Source of the DNA: Rhodospirillaceae bacterium
GTDB taxonomy: Bacteria > Pseudomonadota > Alphaproteobacteria > MPNO01 > UBA2964
DNA: 64,000 bases
NCBI GenBank assembly: GCA_002720855.1
Contig: PBIN01000014.1
Coordinates: forward strand, 248,001 to 312,000
Reading direction: 5' to 3'
Shown here: positions 33,906 through 41,645 of the stretch, piece by piece
Layout of the letters: every line of letters begins with the position of its first letter
Position numbering within the stretch: the stretch's first letter is position 1
Program-made: the position numbers and the translations under genes
Notes under the pieces: model-generated
What the model saw: the letters and a program-made list of their open reading frames with translations, nothing else
Told to the model about the DNA's origin: nothing
Database searches by the model: none

Positions 33906-34397
33906 TTAGCTTTGTGATTGTATATAATTTTGCATTCCGGTGCTTTCGATCAGGCTCTGCTGTTCGCCGAGCCAGTCGATATAGTTTTCCTCGTCTTCAA
34001 GAATGCCGACGAGCATAAGACGGGAAACATAGTCTTCATGGTCCTCGCAGAGATGAATTGCGTTGCTCAACGTGCGACATACGTCTTGCGTCAGCGCCAA
34101 TTCAACTTCGACGATATCCGCCGCATTTTCACCAATACGCAAACGGCCGAGCTGTTGCATATTAGGAAGCCCTTCCAAAAACAAAATTCGCGCGATCAGC
34201 TGATCGGCCTGTTTCATGTCTTTGATAGACTTCTTGTACTCATAGCCGCCAAAGCGCTCGATTCCCCAATCGTTCAACATTCGTGAATGGAGAAACGTCT
34301 GATTGATCGAAATAAGCTCATTGGCGAGAGCGCCGTTTAGCGCCTGAATGATTTTGCGTTCGCCTTTCAACTCTTGTCTCCATTGGTCAGATTTCAA
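33906..34397 (-). CDS. bfr: Bacterioferritin, heme-binding subunit with lost ferroxidase centre
   Basis: 163 residues. The heme ligand is kept (Met61, Escherichia coli Met52, in KDMKQAD), but four ferroxidase ligands are changed: Glu51 to Asp60, His54 to Gln63, Glu94 to Thr103 and His130 to Tyr139. It keeps the family signature ILFLEGLPN. It must rely on the catalytic partner encoded directly downstream. This division of labour is known for paired Bfr subunits in Magnetospirillum and Neisseria. The three iterated putative Fur-type sites lie 69-134 bases upstream of the ATG. Confidence 0.93.
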   Translation of the reverse strand: MKSDQWRQELKGERKIIQALNGALANELISINQTFLHSRMLNDWGIERFGGYEYKKSIKDMKQADQLIARILFLEGLPNMQQLGRLRIGENAADIVEVELALTQDVCRTLSNAIHLCEDHEDYVSRLMLVGILEDEENYIDWLGEQQSLIESTGMQNYIQSQS

Positions 34398-34465
34398 CTG
34401 GAAACAAGATAGGATATTTTATTGAAAAAGTCTATAAGTTATTGAAAAAAAAGGACTTTTGAGAT

Positions 34466-34531
34466 TGATTATCATTCGCATCGATAGTAATAATCATTCG
34501 CATTGAGAGTGATTATCGTTCGCTTAAAACG
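34466..34531. repeat. Three 22-bp direct repeats, putative Fur-type operator array
   Basis: Three copies start at 34466, 34488 and 34510, spaced exactly 22 bases (about two helical turns). Each begins T(G/A)AT(T/A)ATC(A/G)TTCGC; the second halves diverge. The core resembles a Fur half-site (GATAATnATTCGC type, read on the other strand as GCGAATGATAAT). The array lies between the bfd stop and the bfr operon start, on the bfr side. It is best read as several protein monomers or dimers on one DNA face regulating iron storage; Irr or RirA are alternatives. Confidence 0.75.
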
Positions 34532-34537
34532 CACCGA

Positions 34538-34717
34538 TTAATTTGCGGCAGATTTCAGTAGTTCGTCATCGATAACGAATTGTGCATGGTCGCGACATTG
34601 CGCGCAGGCAAAATCAATTCCCAGATGGGCGTAACCGTCTTCGGCGCTTCGTGCACCTTTCTGAACGGTCTCACGCAGTTCCATTTCCCGAACCGCATTG
34701 CAAATGCAAACGTACAT
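34538..34717 (-). CDS. bfd: Bacterioferritin-associated ferredoxin
   Basis: 59 residues from the Met at 34717; the frame opens ten codons earlier at 34747, but family members begin MYVCICNAV. The four [2Fe-2S] ligands are CIC near the start and CAQC later, in the Bfd order CxC...CxxC. It reduces the heme of bacterioferritin so that stored iron can leave. It is transcribed in the same direction as the bfr pair, and the repeat array between them suggests separate control of bfr. Confidence 0.88.
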   Translation of the reverse strand: MYVCICNAVREMELRETVQKGARSAEDGYAHLGIDFACAQCRDHAQFVIDDELLKSAAN

Positions 34718-34849
34718 ATCGAACTTCTCGACTTTCAGTCCGTCCAATTACTCTGCGGCAGACTTAATCGCAAGCCCGCCATCGTTTCCCTCCTCCAAAA
34801 ATTCTGTAATTATTATAGGCCGATTGCGCGCAGCGCTGGAGAATAAAAA

Positions 34850-35713
34850 ATGCCGATGCAGATTGCGCCTTATTCAACTGCTCTTGGTGCAGAGATCACT
34901 GGTGTGAGCCTGTCAGCGACCTGCGACGACGAACTGATTGCCGAGATCAAGGCTGCGCTGCATGAACATCTGGTTTTGGTCATTCGCGATCAGGACCTGT
35001 CGCCCGGTGAACAGGTAGCGTTCAGTGAAAGGTTTGGCGATTTGGTGGTTCGGGTGTCGGGTGAGTTTCTGCATCCCGAATATCCGCCCGTGCTTATCCT
35101 GTCGAACCGGGTGATCGATGGCAAATCCGAAGGGGCGACCGACGCCTATGCCGGTTCTCACTGGCATTCCGACCTGACCTATGCCGAACGGCCGAGTTTC
35201 GGCTCAATGCTGCATGCACTCGAAGTGGCGGAAGAAGGTGGTGATACCGCCTGGGGAAACATGTATGCCGCCTATGATGCGCTACCTGATGAAACCAAAA
35301 TCCGGATCGACGATCTCAAGGCTATCCATGTGCGGGATCGCCGCCGCAATCCGCGTGCCGGGATACCGGGCGATTTCGATCGCGACGTAAATGCCTATTA
35401 CAACATTAAAGTACCTGACTCGCGGCATCCGATGGTTCGCACTCATCCGGTAACAGGGCGCAAAACTCTATATGTATCGCCGCGCTTCACGGTCGCCATA
35501 GAAGGGATGGATGATGCGGAAGGCCAGCCACTTCTCGACGAACTGTTCGAGCATCAAAAGAAACCGGAATTTATCTTCCAGCATAAATGGCGGGTCGGTG
35601 ATCTGGTGTTTTGGGACAACAGCGCGACCATCCATCTTGCCTGTGGCGGGATCAAGCCGCCCGGCGTGCGAAAACTCCATCGAACGTCCATTGCCGGAGA
35701 AGTGCCTTATTGA
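34850..35713 (+). CDS. TauD/TfdA family 2-oxoglutarate dioxygenase
   Basis: 287 residues. Iron ligands: His and Asp in GSHWHSDLTY and a distal His in DNSATIHLACGG; the 2-oxoglutarate Arg follows in RKLHRTS. It has TauD-type features (GAEITGVSLS at the start, EFIFQHKWRVGDLVFWDN before the distal His, in part KWRVGDLVFWDN). It oxidises a substrate with O2 and 2-oxoglutarate, giving succinate. It lacks the SNIREDGxPIG...LPDG block shared by the five other dioxygenases of this window, so it belongs to a different branch. Monocistronic. Confidence 0.88.
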   Translation: MPMQIAPYSTALGAEITGVSLSATCDDELIAEIKAALHEHLVLVIRDQDLSPGEQVAFSERFGDLVVRVSGEFLHPEYPPVLILSNRVIDGKSEGATDAYAGSHWHSDLTYAERPSFGSMLHALEVAEEGGDTAWGNMYAAYDALPDETKIRIDDLKAIHVRDRRRNPRAGIPGDFDRDVNAYYNIKVPDSRHPMVRTHPVTGRKTLYVSPRFTVAIEGMDDAEGQPLLDELFEHQKKPEFIFQHKWRVGDLVFWDNSATIHLACGGIKPPGVRKLHRTSIAGEVPY

Positions 35714-35860
35714 GCGAAGAGCGCGCGGTCACATATTTGTGGTGGAAATTTAGCGAAATGCCTATTGAGCGAACGGCTTCAATTCCTATACTCGAAACCA
35801 AGAGAGGCGGGGGTTAAGAATTTGTCCGCTTCTCGATCACAAATTTAAATTTGCGAGGCA

Positions 35861-36607
35861 ATGATGAAAAGGTTGGTTACATTACTGGTTGCCGCGCTAT
35901 TTTCATACAGTGCTATGGCGGGGAACGTCGTTGAATACACCGTTGGCGGTGAAAAATTCGTTGGCTACAGCGCAAAAGCGTACGACGGTAAGTCTAAGGG
36001 GTTGGTACTCGTCATCCATGATTGGGACGGGTTGACCAAGTATGAAGAACAACGGGTCGAAATGCTTGCTGGCATGGGGTATGACGCTTTTGCTGTCGAT
36101 CTCTATGGCAAAGGCAACCGGCCGGTTGAGACCAAAGCCAAGAAGGCCGAAACCGGAAAACTCTACAAGAACCGGGAGCGCATGCGGTCATTGATCCTGG
36201 GTGGTTTGCAACAGGCACGCAAATTGAACTCTGGCAAAGCGGTTGTCATGGGCTATTGCTTTGGCGGCGCTGCAGCGTTGGAACTTGCCCGCTCCGGCAA
36301 AGCCAATGACATCGCAGGCTACGCCTCATTTCATGGCGGGTTGAAGACACCCAAAGGACAAAGCTATGCGAAAAACACGCCGCCTATTCTGATTGCCCAT
36401 GGCGGCGCGGACCGGGCGATTAAGATTAGTCAGGTCGCTGACCTTTCAACGCAGCTTGAGGCGGCGAAGGTACCTTATGAGATTCAAGTCTATTCCGGTG
36501 CTCCGCACGCCTTTACCGTTTTCGGTTCAAAGCGGTATCGCGAAACAGCGGACAAGCAGTCCTGGGGCGCATTCTCCGATTTTCTGTCCAAGAATCTCGG
36601 CGGCTAA
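35861..36607 (+). CDS. Exported dienelactone-hydrolase family protein
   Basis: 248 residues with a signal peptide (LVTLLVAALFSYSAMA). Starts are possible at 35861 or, with better spacing from GAGG, at 35864. Triad: Cys in MGYCFGGAA, Asp in HGGADRAI, His in GAPHAFTV, the Cys-Asp-His set of dienelactone hydrolases rather than Ser esterases. Location in the periplasm is unusual for an enzyme of aromatic breakdown, so the substrate may be an extracellular ester or lactone. A strong terminator follows the gene. Confidence 0.88.
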   Translation: MMKRLVTLLVAALFSYSAMAGNVVEYTVGGEKFVGYSAKAYDGKSKGLVLVIHDWDGLTKYEEQRVEMLAGMGYDAFAVDLYGKGNRPVETKAKKAETGKLYKNRERMRSLILGGLQQARKLNSGKAVVMGYCFGGAAALELARSGKANDIAGYASFHGGLKTPKGQSYAKNTPPILIAHGGADRAIKISQVADLSTQLEAAKVPYEIQVYSGAPHAFTVFGSKRYRETADKQSWGAFSDFLSKNLGG

Positions 36608-36630
36608 CTAGGCCACAGTTTGAGTCGAGA

Positions 36631-36662
36631 AACGGCGGTTCCTCGGAGCCGCCGTTTTTTTC
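36631..36662 (+). terminator. Intrinsic terminator after the dienelactone-hydrolase gene
   Basis: AACGGCGG at 36631-36638 pairs with CCGCCGTT at 36649-36656, with further pairing inside (TTCC/GGAG, one wobble) around a small loop, followed by seven T. It starts about 24 bases after the stop codon. Confidence 0.85.
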
Positions 36663-36889
36663 TGTAAGGCTGTCCGTTTTTAGGCAACATGTGTTCTTTC
36701 CGCTACCGATGCAGGAAATTGTCAAATTCAGTATAGTACGAGATTGGAGACCGGAGTCGATTTGTTTCGTGATACACGAGGCACAAGCTAAGCGAATTGG
36801 AAAACATTCGGGCGCAGTAGACCACCCTCCAAAACCCTCTAATATCCGGTCTCATCGATAAATCACAGATTTCTACGGAGACCATCGTT

Positions 36890-37960
36890 ATGGCTGTTCA
36901 TTTTAATAATGTGCATGAGATGTTGCTTTTGGCGCGGCGCAATCTGAGCCAGGACAATTGGGATTACATCAACGGTGCGGCGGAAACGGAGACCAGTTTG
37001 CGGCGCAATCGCATGGCCATCGATAGTCTCGCATTTCGCCCGCGCGTGTGCCGCGATGTGCGCGAGATTGACATGAGTGCCACCTTTCTCGGCGACAAGA
37101 TCCGCATCCCGGTTTTGCTGGCACCGATGGGCAGCATCCACCGCTGGACACCGAAAGGCGCGCTGGAGGTTGATACGGCGGCTGAGGAATTCGGAACGAT
37201 TAATTTTATCAGTACGGTGACGGAACCGAGTCTGGAGGAGATCGCCGCCAATAGTCCGCATCCCAAGTCATTCCAGATTTATGTCAGGGGCGATTATGAC
37301 TGGATAAAGGCGCTGGCGAAACGTGCCGTCGATGCGGGGTACAAATCGATAACGCTGACTGTGGACTCCTCATTTTACGGCAACCGCGAGCGCTTGAGCC
37401 CGACGCAGCTTGCCCTGCGCAATGTGCCCGAGCGCGATTTCCAGAAAGGCATTACCTGGGACACCGTCAAAATGGTTCAGGACACGATTGGCGACGTGCC
37501 GTTTATCGTCAAAGGCATCATGACTTCGGAGGATGCGGCAATCGCGGCAGAGCATGACGTCAATTGTATTTACATCTCTAACCACGGCGGGCGGCAACTC
37601 GATCACGTTTACGGCAATATCGACACCTTGCCTGAAATTGTAGAAGCCGTGGATGGCAAGTGTGAGGTTATTATTGATGGCGGATTTACGCGCGCTGGCG
37701 ACATGCTGAAAGCCATCGCCTTGGGGGCCGATGCCGTCGCGATTGGGCGTCTTCAGGCCTGGGCGTTAGGCGCCGGGGAAGCCGACGGCCTGGTTAAATG
37801 TCTTGAATTGCTGGAGATAGAGATAGAACGCACGATGGGGCTTTTAGGCGTTACCAGCCTTGATCAGCTCGATCCATCTTATGTTGGGCCCGCCATGCCG
37901 GTACGCCTGCCGCACGAGCATAGCGCCTTTCCGCATCTTCCGGATGGTAGAATCCCTTGA
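36890..37960 (+). CDS. FMN-dependent alpha-hydroxy-acid dehydrogenase/oxidase
   Basis: 356 residues of the L-lactate dehydrogenase / glycolate oxidase family: WDYINGAAETE with the active-site Tyr, PVLLAPMGSIH, FQIYVRGDYDW, VKGIMTSEDA with the FMN Lys, and YISNHGGRQLDH with the catalytic His and substrate Arg, then IIDGGFTRAGDMLKAIALGADAVAIGR (in part, DGGFTRAGDMLKAIALGA). It oxidises an L-2-hydroxy acid to the 2-oxo acid. Substrate could be lactate, glycolate or a longer acid. The N-terminus shows no signal, so cytoplasmic. Followed 46 bases later by the amidohydrolase gene. Confidence 0.9.
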   Translation: MAVHFNNVHEMLLLARRNLSQDNWDYINGAAETETSLRRNRMAIDSLAFRPRVCRDVREIDMSATFLGDKIRIPVLLAPMGSIHRWTPKGALEVDTAAEEFGTINFISTVTEPSLEEIAANSPHPKSFQIYVRGDYDWIKALAKRAVDAGYKSITLTVDSSFYGNRERLSPTQLALRNVPERDFQKGITWDTVKMVQDTIGDVPFIVKGIMTSEDAAIAAEHDVNCIYISNHGGRQLDHVYGNIDTLPEIVEAVDGKCEVIIDGGFTRAGDMLKAIALGADAVAIGRLQAWALGAGEADGLVKCLELLEIEIERTMGLLGVTSLDQLDPSYVGPAMPVRLPHEHSAFPHLPDGRIP

Positions 37961-38006
37961 TATAGAATAGGATTGCACAACAAAAACAAGGTTAAAGAGG
38001 TGCGGA

Positions 38007-39233
38007 ATGGAACTACCGAGTAGCGATAAGTTCTACTCGATGAGTGTCGAGTCGATGGACACTAGCAAGCTGATGAGAAATGCAGCTCGCCAGCGTGATG
38101 TCCGGAAGTTCGACACATTTCCGATCATCGATTGCGATTCTCATCATTATGAAAGCGAGTCAGCTGCGGAGATTATCGAGTTCCTCGATGACCCCGTGAT
38201 CAAGCAGCTCGCCGAAAGTGAGAAATCGCGTGGCAAACCGGCCGGTATTTTCGGCGGCGGCCGAATTGGCTATCAGGATCGCGGTGGTAGAATTACGCGC
38301 TATCCGTTACGCCGGACAGAGCAAACGCCGGGAGATGGAGAACACCGCACATCACACATCACGCATCGCTGGATGGATGCGATGGGCGTGGATTACACCT
38401 GTCTGTTTCCGGGCCCGATGCTGGGTTTGGGGTTGCATCCCGAGCCCGAAATCGAATACCGGCTCGCCAAGGCTTACAATCGTTGGCTTGTAGAAACCGT
38501 TTTACCCAACTCGCCACGGATCAAAGCGCTAATCTGTTTGCCGTTTAATCATCATCGCGGTTCCTATGAGATTATCCAGGAGTTCGGTGATCACAAAGAC
38601 GTCGGCGGTTTCTGTGTCGCGTCGGTTCGCGATACGGCCGTGCATTCTGACGATCTGATGAAATGTTATTCCCTGATGGAAGAGATCGGCAAACCGCTAT
38701 CATTCCATTCGGGTACCAACTGGAGCGGGTCACATCTGCGTCACTCCAGCCGGTTTATCGCTGTCCATTCGCTGTCTTTCCCGTGGTACGTCATGGTCCA
38801 TATCGCCAATTGGGTGACGAATGGTCTCAATGTACGTTTCCCAAAACTGAAAGTGATATGGGCGGAAGGTGGCCTCGCCTGGATTCCGTTCCTGATGCAG
38901 CGGCTCGATCATGAATATATGATGCGAACCTCTGAGGCTGCAGCCCTTGAAAAGCTGCCATCGGAATATATGAAGGATATGTATTACAGCACGCAGCCTT
39001 GCGAAGCGATGCATCCGGAGCAGCTGGAACACACATTCGAACTTATCGATGCTGAGAACACGCTCCTGTACGCATCGGACTATCCGCATTGGGATATGGA
39101 TGTGCCGAGTGTGATATACGATCTACCGTTCCTCGATGAACGTCAAAAACGTAAAATTCTTGCAGAAAATTCGGCGGAACTATTCGATATCGATTACAGT
39201 GATCGTTACCCTGATTACAAACCGCTGTCCTGA
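38007..39233 (+). CDS. Amidohydrolase family 2 protein (ACMSD-like metal-dependent decarboxylase/hydrolase)
   Basis: 408 residues of the amidohydrolase-2 group, which holds ACMSD, 5-carboxyvanillate and gamma-resorcylate decarboxylases. Metal region at the start is IIDCDSHHYE rather than the commoner VDxHxH. Later family marks are LSFHSGTNWSGS (ligand His), VIWAEGGLAWIPFLMQRLDHE (in part, GGLAWIPFLMQRLD), and LYASDYPHWDMD with the conserved Asp. The aromatic acid or amide substrate is unknown. It may be co-transcribed with the alpha-hydroxy-acid oxidase gene; the gap is 46 bases. Confidence 0.85.
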   Translation: MELPSSDKFYSMSVESMDTSKLMRNAARQRDVRKFDTFPIIDCDSHHYESESAAEIIEFLDDPVIKQLAESEKSRGKPAGIFGGGRIGYQDRGGRITRYPLRRTEQTPGDGEHRTSHITHRWMDAMGVDYTCLFPGPMLGLGLHPEPEIEYRLAKAYNRWLVETVLPNSPRIKALICLPFNHHRGSYEIIQEFGDHKDVGGFCVASVRDTAVHSDDLMKCYSLMEEIGKPLSFHSGTNWSGSHLRHSSRFIAVHSLSFPWYVMVHIANWVTNGLNVRFPKLKVIWAEGGLAWIPFLMQRLDHEYMMRTSEAAALEKLPSEYMKDMYYSTQPCEAMHPEQLEHTFELIDAENTLLYASDYPHWDMDVPSVIYDLPFLDERQKRKILAENSAELFDIDYSDRYPDYKPLS

Positions 39234-39506
39234 ACAGAATGTTGGTCAAAAAAACGGGCGCCACAGGACCTGTGCTACAGCCCTAGTTATTTATGGCGCG
39301 GTCATCTCGCTGCCACTTTCTGGTGCAGTGGTATGCAGATAATAGGCTGACCTATTGCCACCAAGGTCGCCGAATCACTAATGTTTCGTGACTTGGAACC
39401 CTGCCTCTATATTTGTATGTCGTGATAGACGAACTTTTATTGTTATCTGTATATTCTATGACCATATTTTTAAATCCGGTAGCTGTGGCATCAATCGATT
39501 AGTATT

Positions 39507-40004
39507 ATGGTTTGGTTTAGGCACATATTGGTTCCCAGCTTGGCAGCGATCGTTTTTCTCCCGTTGCCAAGTTCCCTGTTGGCGCAGGAGCAAGACAATC
39601 AATATCTTGCGCAATCGACAAAAGGGCCTGTGTGGTGTCTGGACGTCAAACGCAATCACGTTCGCCGGTTGCCCGCGTGGCGCTGTAAGGGAAAAGTCGT
39701 CAGCGAAGAAGAAGCGAAGCGGATCAAGGTATCCCGTTTTCAACGAATAAGGCGCACTGTAAACGCTCCGACCAAAAAACTTTTTCCCCGTTTGCGTCAG
39801 CGCGGCTCAGGTACCGGATTTTTTGTCAGTAAAACCGGCCATGTGCTGACAAATGAACATGTCATCAAAAGCTGCAAAGCGTATAGTGTCAGCCCTAGCG
39901 GCGGCGCTGCGTTAGCCGCAAAATTGATCGCAAAAGATGCCAATCTTGACCTGGCCATTTTAAAGGTCGCGAGGGCACCGGGTGCCGTTGCGCGTTTTCG
40001 GCAA
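39507..40004 (+). pseudogene. Trypsin-like serine protease gene, 3' part lost
   Basis: The frame has a signal peptide (ILVPSLAAIVFLPLPSSLLA) and the first half of a trypsin-like/HtrA fold: GSGTGFFVSKTGHVLTNEHVI with His118 and DANLDLAILK with Asp148. The third triad residue (Ser of GNSGGP) is missing. After about residue 160-166 the frame turns into unrelated sequence and runs on to a stop at 40175. At the same point another reading frame takes up a dioxygenase remnant. A dead protease truncated by a deletion; it might still produce a 222-residue secreted protein. Confidence 0.7.
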
Positions 40005-40312
40005 CCACTGAATTTATTACCCGCAGAACCCATCGCCGAACGAATGATACACAACCGAAGACAGCCTATTTTGATCCCGAAGTTCCCAAGGGTTCTTGCA
40101 TACTCTTTGACAGCCGCGTGCGACATCGAGGGCTCGCGAACAGGTCGGGTGATCTTAGGCCTGTTCTCTACATAATCTATGCCCGGCCCTGGTTCCGCGA
40201 CTACGTAAATTATGATTTCGAAAAAGCACTGCGATTATCTTACGAGGAATTTGAAAAGGTTCGCCCTAAATACCAGCATCTTTTTGCCTGCAATATGGAA
40301 ACCGAACTCTAA
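39998..40312 (+). pseudogene. C-terminal remnant of a phytanoyl-CoA-dioxygenase (PhyH) family gene
   Basis: In the plus frame that ends at 40312, translation gives EFITRRTHRRTND, then FDPEVPKGSCILFDSRVRHRG, LANRSGDLRPVLYI and YARPWFRDYVNY. (Each is a separate stretch of one frame.) The distal His of RHRGLANRS and the Arg of LRPVLYI are the usual PhyH iron and 2-oxoglutarate ligands. There is no N-terminal half, no start codon and no first HxD pair; the frame is joined to the broken protease at about 39990-40005. Thus it is a remnant left after a deletion that fused two genes in different frames. Confidence 0.65.
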
Positions 40313-40318
40313 GCGGAA

Positions 40319-41500
40319 TTACTCACCTGCAGCAGCTTTCGGAGGCACCATCGGCGGCCGGTTTGGCTCGTTGGTGGTGAGGTTGCTTGGACGACCACCG
40401 GTGTCCCGTTCAATTCTCCCATCCTTCGTTTTCGCCTGGATCTTGTCCCATTCGCTATGCAAGGTCGTGTTGTAGCCTTGGAACCGCGGCATAACGTAGC
40501 GCGCGAACATCTCCATTGAACGTTCCCACTTATGCCGATCCGTCCATTCGGGGCAATGCAGCAGCATGCCGCCGAACCCACCGGTTTCTTCAATTTTTGC
40601 TTCGAGCCAGGCAATTGCATCATCCGGTGTTCCGATCACCCAGTCCCGTCGATCGACACAGCTTTCGGGGGAGAATTCGGAAAATGGCTGACCTTCGTAT
40701 TCGGCGTAATGACCTTGTAACCCGATAGCCGAAAAATATTCCGCTTCACGCATGATACCGTCACGGACTTCGTCCCAGGCCTGTTCAGCGGTGTCTGCGA
40801 GATACATATAAGTTGCAATGCGCCAGTTATCGCGGTTTGCAACCTTGCCTGCTTCGCGTGCACCCTTTTCAACGATCTCCCAATTCTTGCGGGCGTCTGG
40901 TCTGTTCTTGCCGGTCGGTGACAACCAGATCATATCGTTGCGGCCGATCATCTCCAGATTGGCAGGTGTTGCGGCTGACGGCATGGCAAGCGGCAGGCGG
41001 GGTTTTTGGAAAGAACGCAGCTGCAGTTGCATATCGTCAAACTGCCAATATTCTCCGTGATGGCTGACCGGTTCATCAGACTCCAGCAAGCGGACAATCA
41101 CATCCACCGCTTCATGAAGCATTGGGTACAGCGCCGCCTCTTCCATGTTGAACAACATCTTGTCGGTAACAAGGCTACAGGGTCCAACACCAAGAATTGC
41201 GCGGCCACGGGTCAGGTGGTCAAGAAAAGCCATCCGTTCCGCGAGATAAAATGGGTGATGGAAGGGTGCACTGAAAACGGAAGTCCCCAAGCGAATACGT
41301 TGTGCTTTGGCCGCAGCCATTGAAAGCGCCATTTCAGGAGCGGGCATCGTTTCCCAACCGCCGGAATGATGTTCGCCGATATAGGCTTCGTCGAATCCTA
41401 ACTCATCCGCCAGATGGATCAGCCCGATGTCCCTTTGGAAGGCCAGGGCAGGATTTTCTGTCGGATGATGACATGGCATCATAAACAGCGAAAATTTCAT
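40319..41500 (-). CDS. LLM class flavin-dependent oxidoreductase (alkanal monooxygenase type)
   Basis: 393 residues, full length. Luciferase-like barrel: MKFSLFMMPCHHP at the start, GFDEAYIGEHHSGGWE, RIRLGTSVFSAPFHHPFYLAERMAFLD (in part, GTSVFSAPFHHPFYLAER), GRAILGVGPCSLVTD. The last 35 residues are polar and Pro-rich. It resembles limonene and alkanal monooxygenases that use reduced FMN. The partner flavin reductase is not in the window. It faces the broken protease/dioxygenase remnant (6 bases between stops) and is not in an operon. Confidence 0.88.
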   Translation of the reverse strand: MKFSLFMMPCHHPTENPALAFQRDIGLIHLADELGFDEAYIGEHHSGGWETMPAPEMALSMAAAKAQRIRLGTSVFSAPFHHPFYLAERMAFLDHLTRGRAILGVGPCSLVTDKMLFNMEEAALYPMLHEAVDVIVRLLESDEPVSHHGEYWQFDDMQLQLRSFQKPRLPLAMPSAATPANLEMIGRNDMIWLSPTGKNRPDARKNWEIVEKGAREAGKVANRDNWRIATYMYLADTAEQAWDEVRDGIMREAEYFSAIGLQGHYAEYEGQPFSEFSPESCVDRRDWVIGTPDDAIAWLEAKIEETGGFGGMLLHCPEWTDRHKWERSMEMFARYVMPRFQGYNTTLHSEWDKIQAKTKDGRIERDTGGRPSNLTTNEPNRPPMVPPKAAAGE

Positions 41501-41645
41501 CGGAATCGTCCTCTGTACTGCCGAAACCGCTATTTGTTCAGCTTATCCTCACATCTTGCACATGGAAGGCGGTTTGCGCCACCCAAGATACTTGCCAGCG
41601 CATCGAAGGCTGGACAGGTCTAAACTCCGTCCCTAGCTTCGAATA

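Noticed and set aside
34466-34531. Three evenly spaced repeats as a short CRISPR array
   Set aside because: Only the first 14-16 bases of each 22-base unit are conserved, the remainder is too short for a spacer, no cas genes are near, and the location in front of bfr fits an operator.
39388-39750. A 120-codon plus frame before the protease remnant
   Set aside because: It overlaps the protease signal peptide in another frame, is very rich in Cys, Trp and Phe, and has no ribosome site.
26165-41500. Luciferase-like genes as a light-emission system
   Set aside because: There are no lux reductase, transferase or synthetase genes; both proteins fit general LLM monooxygenases.
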